Below, piece after piece: positions 55,485 to 61,492 of a stretch of DNA of 64,000 nt (positions are counted from its first letter, which is position 1; each line of letters opens with the position of its first letter). The stretch is from Actinorhabdospora filicis (GTDB taxonomy: Bacteria; Actinomycetota; Actinomycetes; Mycobacteriales; Micromonosporaceae): contig NZ_BSTX01000002.1 of NCBI RefSeq assembly GCF_030269765.1, positions 901,379-965,378 on the forward strand, in the 5' to 3' direction. The translations under genes and the position numbers were made by a program. Below the pieces are notes generated by a model. That model saw nothing but the letters and a program-made list of their open reading frames with translations. It did not search any database and was not told where the DNA came from.

Positions 55485-55949
55485 ATGACCACCACACCCA
55501 CACCCCCCATCGCCCCCACCACCATCATGCTCGGCGTCGCCGACATCGCCCGCTCCCGCGACTTCTACGCCGCCCTCGGCGCCGAAGTCCGCAAAGACGC
55601 CGGCCACTTCGTCCTCCTGGGCTTCGGCAAGGGTTCCGGCGAGGGCTCCGGCGAGGGCTCCGGCGAGGGCTCCGGCGAAGGCTCCGCCAAGGCCTCCGAC
55701 ATCGCCCTCTACCCCCGCGAAGCCGCCGCCGCCGACGCCGGCGTCCCCGCCGAGGGCTCCGGCTTCGCCGGCGTCTCCTTCCACCGCACCCTCGCCACCC
55801 CCGCCGAGGTCGACGCACTGCTCGGCAAGGCCATCGAGGCCGGGGCCACCGTCGTGCGAGCCGTCGAAGAAGCCGCCTGGGGCGGCTACTTCGGTTACGT
55901 CACCGACCCCGACGGCTTCCTGTGGAAGTTCGTGGCCTACGCCCAGTGA
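55485..55949 (+). CDS. VOC/glyoxalase-fold protein with a Gly-Ser-Gly-Glu repeat insert
   Basis: A 154-residue single-domain VOC protein: IMLGVADIARSRDFYAALGA at the start and YVTDPDGFLWKFVAYA at the end, close to the family's bleomycin-resistance/glyoxalase type. The metal-site residues are incompletely conserved. Residues 50-69 are a (GSGE)n insert in the loop after strand 2, encoded by a 12-bp tandem repeat. ATG 55485 follows AAAGGAGA. The last 13 bases overlap the convergent ABC transporter gene. Confidence 0.85.
   Translation: MTTTPTPPIAPTTIMLGVADIARSRDFYAALGAEVRKDAGHFVLLGFGKGSGEGSGEGSGEGSGEGSAKASDIALYPREAAAADAGVPAEGSGFAGVSFHRTLATPAEVDALLGKAIEAGATVVRAVEEAAWGGYFGYVTDPDGFLWKFVAYAQ
55632..55691 (+). 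repeat. In-frame 12-bp tandem repeat (five units)
   Basis: The unit GGCTCCGGCGAG is repeated about five times, the first and last units degenerate. It encodes GSGE repeats inside the VOC protein. A 12-base unit keeps the frame whatever the copy number, so length can vary by slippage without loss of the protein. Confidence 0.9.
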
Positions 55950-57592
55950 CGGACGAGCTCGGCGTAGGCGGGGCAGGTGCGCGCCAGCGAGTCGGGCGCG
56001 CCGTGTGACACGGCGTCGCCGTCGAGCAGCAGCACTTCCCGCGCCCGCCGGGCCGAGCTGATCCGGTGGGCGATGACGATGAGCGTGCCGGGACGCCGCG
56101 CGAAGGCGTTCTCGGCGCGCTCCTCGCCGGCCGGGTCGAGGTGGCAGGTCGCCTCGTCGAGGACGACCAGCCGCGCGGGTGAGGCGTGCACGCGGGCGAG
56201 GGCGACGAGCTGGCGTTCGCCCGAGGACAGGCCGCCGACCTCGTCGTCGAGGCCGAGGGTGAGCCCGACCGCGCGGGCCGAGGCCAGTAGCGCGGTGTCG
56301 GTGGCGTCCGGCGCGAGCCAGGCGAGGTTGTCGCGGAGGGTCCCGGTGTGCACGTAGGCCTCCTGAGGGATCAGCGCCACCGCCCGCCGCAGTCCCGGGA
56401 TGGCGGGGAGCTCGCGTCCGCCGAGGCGGACCGTCCCGGCGTCGGGGGCGCGCAGCCCGCAGAGCAGGTCGGCGAGGGTGGACTTGCCGATCCCGGAGGC
56501 GCCGACGATCGCCAGGTGCCCGCCGTCGGCGACGGTCAGATCGAGGCCGTCGACGACCGGCGCGGCGTGCGGGCCGTAGGCGAAGCGCAGCCCGGAGACC
56601 GTCAGGTCGCCGGTGGCCACCGGTGCCGTCCCGGGCGGTTCGGGCGTCGCGGCGAAGGTCTCGCCGAGCCGGGTGAGGTTCACCCAGAGGTCCAGGCCCC
56701 AGCCGCCGAGCAGCGCGATGACGCTGCGCACCGCCGGTTCCAGGCCGACCGCCAGGTACGTCACCGCGCCCACGACCGCGCCGGGCGTGAGACGCCCGTC
56801 GCGCAGCAGCCACGGCGCGGCCACCAGCACCGCGGCCAGCGGCAGCTGCCCGCCGCAGAAGACCAGCAGGTGCCGGACGGCGAACACGCGCGCCAGCGAC
56901 CGCGTCCGCCGCGCCTCGTCCTCGGCGACGGCGGCGATCTCGTCCCCGGCGCGGCCCACCGCGTCGCAGGCCAGCACGTCGCGGGTACCGGCGAAGACCG
57001 CGCCGCCGGTGGCGGCGACCCGCTCACCGGCGAGCAGCACCGCGCGGTGACGGCGGGCCAGGCCCGGCAGCAGCAGCGCGAAGACGGCGAGCGCGCCGGT
57101 CACCGCCACGGCGGCGATCGCGGCGATGAGCGGCGCCAGCAGCGCCAGCCCGATCAGCGCGGCCACGATCGTGAAGACGATCTGCCGCAAGGTCCGCAGC
57201 AGCGCGAACAGCAGGTTCCGCACCGACTGGACCTGCCCCGTCAGCCGCGCCACGGCCCCGGTGTCGCGCCCGGACCCGTCCACCGCCGCCGCGACCGCGC
57301 CGGTCACCGCCGCCTCCAGCAGCGCGTCGCGGACCGGCTCGACCACCGCCGTCAGGTACGGGAACAGCCGCCGTGTGGCCGCCACGCCCACCAGGGACGC
57401 CCCCAGCAGCGCCGCCAGCCACACCAGCCCGCCCCACAGGTCGCGGGCGAGGAAGCGGTCCGTCGCGCGCGCCAGGGCCAGGCCCGTGACGAACGTCGGC
57501 AGCGACTCCGCCGCCGACCACACCGCCAGCCGCGCCAGCGAGCCGCGGCCCTCGCGCAGGCGGTCGAGCAGGAGCCGCACACCCGGGTTCAT
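55937..57592 (-). CDS. ABC exporter half-transporter, lanthipeptide cluster (second)
   Basis: A 551-residue membrane-ATPase fusion: about six helices, then Walker A GASGIGKST, signature LSSGERQLVALARV (LSSGE in place of LSGGE), Walker B LVVLDEATCHLD with the catalytic Glu, and switch His in IVIAHRIS. No C39 peptidase domain, so leader removal must be done elsewhere. It overlaps the preceding half-transporter gene by four bases. Together they probably form a heterodimeric exporter for the modified peptide. Confidence 0.85.
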   Translation of the reverse strand: MNPGVRLLLDRLREGRGSLARLAVWSAAESLPTFVTGLALARATDRFLARDLWGGLVWLAALLGASLVGVAATRRLFPYLTAVVEPVRDALLEAAVTGAVAAAVDGSGRDTGAVARLTGQVQSVRNLLFALLRTLRQIVFTIVAALIGLALLAPLIAAIAAVAVTGALAVFALLLPGLARRHRAVLLAGERVAATGGAVFAGTRDVLACDAVGRAGDEIAAVAEDEARRTRSLARVFAVRHLLVFCGGQLPLAAVLVAAPWLLRDGRLTPGAVVGAVTYLAVGLEPAVRSVIALLGGWGLDLWVNLTRLGETFAATPEPPGTAPVATGDLTVSGLRFAYGPHAAPVVDGLDLTVADGGHLAIVGASGIGKSTLADLLCGLRAPDAGTVRLGGRELPAIPGLRRAVALIPQEAYVHTGTLRDNLAWLAPDATDTALLASARAVGLTLGLDDEVGGLSSGERQLVALARVHASPARLVVLDEATCHLDPAGEERAENAFARRPGTLIVIAHRISSARRAREVLLLDGDAVSHGAPDSLARTCPAYAELVRHWA

Positions 57593-59223
57593 CCGGTCCT
57601 CCCCAGCAGGTCCCGGTACCCGGGATGGTCACGCCACAGGTCCTCGTGCCGCCCGAGGGCGGCGATGCGGCCCTCGTCGAGCCAGGCCACCAGATCGGCG
57701 CGCGCGGCGGTGCCCGCCCGGTGCGCGATGACCAGGCGCGTGCGTCCGGCCAGCCCGTCCAGAGCGCTCGCGACGCGCGCCTCGGTGACGGTGTCCAGCC
57801 CCGACGTCGCGTCGTCGAGCACCAGGACGCGTCCCCCGTGCGCGATCGCGCGCGCCAGCCCCAGCCGTTGCAGCTCACCGCCCGACAGCGGCGCCTCGGC
57901 GAGGGGAGTGGCGTAGCCCTCCGGCAGGCGCCGGACGAACGCGTCGGCCTGCGCCGCCCGGGCCGCCTCGCCCACCTCGCCGTTGAGGTGCGGGCGGCCG
58001 TAGGCGATGGCGTCGGCGACGGTCTCGCCCAGCAGCACCGGCCGGTCGAAGGCGTAGGACACCTGCCCGCGCGCCACCGGCGCGCCGCCGACGAGCACCT
58101 CGCCCGCGTCGGGCTCCAGGAGCCCGCCCGCCAGCAGCGCCAGGGTGCTCTTGCCCGCGCCGGAGCGTCCCACCACGGCCACGCACGCACCGGCCGGGAT
58201 CTCCAGGTCGAGGCCGTCCAGGACGCCCTCGACGCGCACCCCCCGCAGCGACAGCGTCGCCGGGCCGTCCCCTGCGGACGGCTCCCGCGCCGCCGGCGCC
58301 TCCTCGTCCAGCAGCTCGGATACGCGCCCGGCGTTGGCGCCCGCCTCGGCCAGGGTGACCAGGTTGTCCACCTGGTCCAGGAAACCCATCGCGATCCCCA
58401 GGTACAGCGCCGCCGCCACGAAACCACCTGGCGACAGCCAGCCCCGCCAGACGCCGAACCCGGCCGTGGTCAGCACCGCCAGCCGGAACACCGTGATCAG
58501 CAGGTCCACCCGCCAGGTGATCGCCCGCTGCGCCGCCCACGTGCTCGCCCCCGCCTCCCGCAGGCCCGGCAGCGGTTCCAGGATCCGGCCGATCTCATGC
58601 GCCGAGGTCCCGCTCGCCCGGACCGTGCGCGCCCCGCCGACGGTCTCGGCCAGCCGCCCGGCGATCGCGCCGAGCCGCTCCAGATAGCCCGCGTAGGAGG
58701 CGCCGATGTCACCGGTGAGCCGCCGCAGCAGCAGCACCGCCGGGACCGTCCCGGCCAGGAACACCGCCCCCAGCCGCCAGTCCAGCAGCCACAGCGCCAC
58801 CGCGCCCGCCACCGTCGTCACCGCCGCCAGCAGCGTCGCCGCGACCGCCGGGACCGCCCGGCCCGCCGCCGTGGCGTTGCCCGCCAGCCGCGCCACCAGG
58901 TCGCCGGTGTCGTGCCGCCGCGAGCCGGGGACACCCAGGGCCAGCACGTGCCGCGCCAGCCGCCCCCGCAACCGCGCGGTCACCCGGCTGCTCGCGCCCG
59001 CCGAGGCCACCCCGGCGGCGGCGTCGGCGAGGGCCTGCCCCAGCAGCAGCCCCGCCAGCGCGGCGGGCCACAGCAGCCCCGGAGAGCCCGACAGCAGGCC
59101 GTCGACGACCACCGCCAGCACCGCCGGGACCGCGATCGCGGCGGCCTGCCCGGCCGCCTGGCACACCAGCGTCAGCGCCGAGGGCAGCGGCGCCAGCCCG
59201 GCCAGCCGCGCCAGCCGCCTCAC
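57589..59223 (-). CDS. ABC exporter half-transporter, lanthipeptide cluster (first)
   Basis: A 544-residue membrane-ATPase fusion with six predicted helices, Walker A GRSGAGKST, signature LSGGELQRLGLARAI, and Walker B VLVLDDATSGLD. The catalytic Glu after Walker B is Asp here (DDATS for DEATS), so one of the two ATP sites of the heterodimer is degenerate, as in many two-gene ABC exporters. GTG 59223 overlaps the stop of the protease gene by four bases. No peptidase domain is present. Confidence 0.85.
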   Translation of the reverse strand: MRRLARLAGLAPLPSALTLVCQAAGQAAAIAVPAVLAVVVDGLLSGSPGLLWPAALAGLLLGQALADAAAGVASAGASSRVTARLRGRLARHVLALGVPGSRRHDTGDLVARLAGNATAAGRAVPAVAATLLAAVTTVAGAVALWLLDWRLGAVFLAGTVPAVLLLRRLTGDIGASYAGYLERLGAIAGRLAETVGGARTVRASGTSAHEIGRILEPLPGLREAGASTWAAQRAITWRVDLLITVFRLAVLTTAGFGVWRGWLSPGGFVAAALYLGIAMGFLDQVDNLVTLAEAGANAGRVSELLDEEAPAAREPSAGDGPATLSLRGVRVEGVLDGLDLEIPAGACVAVVGRSGAGKSTLALLAGGLLEPDAGEVLVGGAPVARGQVSYAFDRPVLLGETVADAIAYGRPHLNGEVGEAARAAQADAFVRRLPEGYATPLAEAPLSGGELQRLGLARAIAHGGRVLVLDDATSGLDTVTEARVASALDGLAGRTRLVIAHRAGTAARADLVAWLDEGRIAALGRHEDLWRDHPGYRDLLGRTG

Positions 59224-60899
59224 CGGCCACCCTCCAGGCTCTGCCCGTTCAAGCCCTGCCCGCTCAGGAACGCCGCGACCTCACCGGTCAGCGCCTCCCC
59301 GCCCGGCTCGGTCAGCAGGTCGTGCCCACCGCCGGGCACCTCCCGGTAGCGGGCCCCCAGCAGCCCCGCCAGGGTCCGCGAGTGCGCCACCGGGATCACG
59401 TCGTCATCGGTGCCGTGCGCGATCAGGACCGGCGCGACCACCCGCGAGGCCAGCCGCACCAGGTCACGCGGGCCGAGCGCGTCCTCGACGTCCTCACGCC
59501 CGTCGAGCCGCTCGATCAGGCTCCGCACCGCCGGGCCGGCGTCGGCGTGCAGCCGCCGCGCCGACAGGAACGGCGCCACCGCCGCGCACCGCGACCACCG
59601 CTCCGGCTCGGCCGCCGCGGCCAGCAGCGCCAGGAACGCCCCGTAGCTCGTGCCGAACAGCGCCGGAGCCTGCGCGCGCGGCCGCACCGCCGCCAGCTGC
59701 GCCCCCAGCCACAGCACGTCGGCCAGGTCCGGGCCACCCCACGCGCCCCGGATCGCCCGCCGGTGCGCCGCCCCGTAACCGGTGCTGCCGCGCTGATTGG
59801 GCGCCACCACCGCCACCCCCGCCGCCGACAGCCGCGCGAACAGCGGATCCCAGCCCAGATCCCAGGCCGCCTCCGGGCCACCGTGCAGCGCCACCACCAG
59901 CCGCCGCGCCCGCAACCGGTCCCCGTACACCACCGCCTCGATCGGCCCCGCCGGACCGGCGAACACCTCCGTCCGCGCTCCCGGCGCGCCACGCGCGCGC
60001 ATTCCCGCGTCCGGATCCACCGTGGACAGCCCCGGCGGCGTCACCGGATCGGTCCGGAACAGATGAAGTCCCCGCCGCCCCCAGCCCGCCGCGCGCACCA
60101 CCCCCGCCGGCAGCGGCGGCTCGGTCACCTCCGCCGCGCCCGCCTCGGCGATCAGCAGCCGCGACCGCGTCCCCTCGTCCACCCGCAGCGCCACCCGCTT
60201 ACCGGCCGGGTCCACCGCCAGCGCCCTCGGGATCCCCTGACACGACAAGGCCCGCAACCGCGACCCGTCCGCACCCAGCCACCCCGTCACCGTCCCCTGC
60301 GGCGGCCGCACCAGCAGCTCACCGCCCGCCGCCGCCAGCAGCGTCACCGGACCCGAGGTCGGCACCGTCCGCGTCGCGCCCGTCCGGACGTCCACGCGCA
60401 CGATCCGCCGCGACCGGCCCGCGAAGACCTCCATCACCGCCATGTCACCGCACCACCACACCGCGCCCGCGACCCGGCCCTCCACCACCGCCACCGGCGC
60501 CACCGACAGGGTCCGCGCGTCCACCCGCGACAGCGCCGAACGCTCCCCGTCACCCGACACCAGCCACGCCAGCACCCGCCTGTCCCGGCTCGGCACCGCG
60601 CGTAACGCCGGAGCCCGCGACTCCCCGAGCCCCACTTGGCCCTCCACATCGTGCAGCGACAGCCGGTGCGCGCCATCGGCGCTGCTCACGCTCACCGCGC
60701 GCCCGTCCGGTGCCGGGACCACCTGGCAGCGCACGCTCACCGGCCCCGCCAGCACCCGCGCCACCGGGACCTTCCCGTCCAGCTCGGTCACCTCCACCGC
60801 CGCGCGGCCCACGCCGTCGACGAGGACGCACGCGGCGCGTTCGCCGTCGGCGGTGAACGCCGGGCTCAGCCGCCGTTCCACTGTGGACTCCATGGGCAT
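59220..60899 (-). CDS. S9 prolyl-oligopeptidase-like protease, probable leader peptidase
   Basis: A 559-residue serine protease. Residues ~10-320 form a beta-propeller (repeated blades such as VDARTLSVAPVAVVEG), and the C-terminal alpha/beta hydrolase has nucleophile Ser in LFGTSYGAFLALL, Asp in IAHGTDDDVIP and His in GGGHDLL. In class III lanthipeptide clusters, S9 enzymes such as FlaP and AplP remove the leader after proline. Both intact precursors and the degenerate copy keep LYP before the core, which would suit cleavage there (inference). No signal peptide: cytoplasmic. ATG 60899 follows AAGGAG by seven bases; ATG 60893 is an alternative. It overlaps the ABC gene downstream. Confidence 0.85.
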   Translation of the reverse strand: MPMESTVERRLSPAFTADGERAACVLVDGVGRAAVEVTELDGKVPVARVLAGPVSVRCQVVPAPDGRAVSVSSADGAHRLSLHDVEGQVGLGESRAPALRAVPSRDRRVLAWLVSGDGERSALSRVDARTLSVAPVAVVEGRVAGAVWWCGDMAVMEVFAGRSRRIVRVDVRTGATRTVPTSGPVTLLAAAGGELLVRPPQGTVTGWLGADGSRLRALSCQGIPRALAVDPAGKRVALRVDEGTRSRLLIAEAGAAEVTEPPLPAGVVRAAGWGRRGLHLFRTDPVTPPGLSTVDPDAGMRARGAPGARTEVFAGPAGPIEAVVYGDRLRARRLVVALHGGPEAAWDLGWDPLFARLSAAGVAVVAPNQRGSTGYGAAHRRAIRGAWGGPDLADVLWLGAQLAAVRPRAQAPALFGTSYGAFLALLAAAAEPERWSRCAAVAPFLSARRLHADAGPAVRSLIERLDGREDVEDALGPRDLVRLASRVVAPVLIAHGTDDDVIPVAHSRTLAGLLGARYREVPGGGHDLLTEPGGEALTGEVAAFLSGQGLNGQSLEGGR

Positions 60900-60938
60900 G
60901 CGCGTTCTCCTTCGCGGGGGCGGCGTACGTTGGACGCG

Positions 60939-60975
60939 GTCCCGTTCCCGCGCCCTGATCGCGCGGGAACGGGAC
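60939..60975 (-). terminator. Hairpin between precursor genes and the protease gene
   Basis: GTCCCGTTCCCGCGC (60939-60953) pairs perfectly over 15 bp with GCGCGGGAACGGGAC (60961-60975), loop of seven. It has no U-tract. It probably works as an attenuator or RNA stabiliser that gives the precursor genes more message than the downstream enzymes. A related, less perfect copy follows the other intact precursor gene (61320-61354). Confidence 0.65.
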
Positions 60976-61065
60976 GTGGTCACTACGCGGGCTTGAACGT
61001 CATGGGCATGTGCAATTGCCCGCGCCCGCCCGCTTTCGACGTGGTGTCTACGCGGGCTTGAACGT
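60973..61065. repeat. Direct repeat: remnant of a fourth precursor
   Basis: A 28-base segment at 60973-61000 matches 61038-61065 in 26 positions. It covers the last codons of the precursor (VTFKPA-stop, here reading MTFKPA-stop) and some following bases. Only the 3' tail of a precursor gene remains in the left copy, just before the hairpin, which suggests deletion between tandem precursor copies. Confidence 0.75.
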
Positions 61066-61173
61066 GACGGAGCAGGTGTGCCCGCACGTGTAGCTGCACG
61101 GGTAGAGGCCGGTTTCGGTCTCCTCGTCGTCGAGGACCTCAAGGGCCTCGATCTCGGTCAGGTCGTATTCCAT
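61048..61173 (-). CDS. Lanthipeptide precursor A1
   Basis: A 41-residue peptide. Its leader begins MEYDLTEIEALEVLDDEE, an amphipathic helix with an acidic end, and is followed by TETGLYP and the core CSYTCGHTCSVTFKPA. The core has cysteines at 26, 30 and 34 and Ser/Thr at 27, 29, 33, 35 and 37, suitable for dehydration and ring closure. ATG 61173 follows AAGGAG by six bases and lies two bases after the stop of the degenerate copy upstream. It lies next to the synthetase and protease genes on the same strand, and differs from A3 at only a few positions. Confidence 0.85.
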   Translation of the reverse strand: MEYDLTEIEALEVLDDEETETGLYPCSYTCGHTCSVTFKPA

Positions 61174-61175
61174 GA

Positions 61176-61271
61176 TCACTCCTTGATCGGTGTGAACACG
61201 CAGGTCGGCCTGCATGTCCTGGTGTACGGGTAAAGCCCGGTGCCGGGCTCCTCCTCCTCACCGAAGGCCTC
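61176..61271 (-). pseudogene. Degenerate lanthipeptide precursor A2 without a start codon
   Basis: The frame ends EAFGEEEEPGTGLYPYTRTC, then RPTCVFTPIKE and TGA. It lines up with the precursors (EALE..DDEE, TGLYP, then x-T-C units), but the leader helix is lost. No ATG, GTG, TTG or CTG occurs in this frame back to the TAA of A3 at 61362, which is in the same frame. So it is either a decayed copy or readable only by read-through of the A3 stop. The core has two cysteines instead of three. Confidence 0.7.
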
Positions 61272-61319
61272 CGGTGGGCCGGGCGCGGTGACGTCCCCGG
61301 CCGCCGGTTCGCCTCCGGT

Positions 61320-61354
61320 CCCGTCCCCGCTCCCTGGTCGTGGGCGGGAACGGG
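61320..61354 (-). terminator. Hairpin after precursor A3
   Basis: CCCGTCCCCGC (61320-61330) pairs with GCGGGAACGGG (61344-61354) with one mismatch. Its sequence and place after the stop match the perfect hairpin at 60939-60975, so precursor plus hairpin seems to have been duplicated as one unit. Confidence 0.55.
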
Positions 61355-61361
61355 GTGTCCG

Positions 61362-61487
61362 TTACGCCGGCTGGAACGTCACCCGGCAGGTGTAACCGCA
61401 GGTGTAGCTGCAGGGGTAGAGGGCGACCTCGGTCTCCTCGTCGTCGAGGATCTCCAGGGCCTCGATCTCGGTCAGCTCGAACTCCAT
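61362..61487 (-). CDS. Lanthipeptide precursor A3
   Basis: A 41-residue peptide with leader MEFELTEIEALEILDDEE, spacer TEVALYP and core CSYTCGYTCRVTFQPA. Cysteines stand at 26, 30 and 34, with Ser27, Thr29, Thr33 and Thr37; one Ser of A1 is Arg here, so the two products would differ in dehydration. ATG 61487 is five bases after the synthetase stop; the perfect site GGAGGTGA is built from the synthetase's last codons, coupling the two. Core pattern x-x-T-C repeated every four residues is not one I recognise. Confidence 0.85.
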   Translation of the reverse strand: MEFELTEIEALEILDDEETEVALYPCSYTCGYTCRVTFQPA

Positions 61488-61492
61488 CGTGT

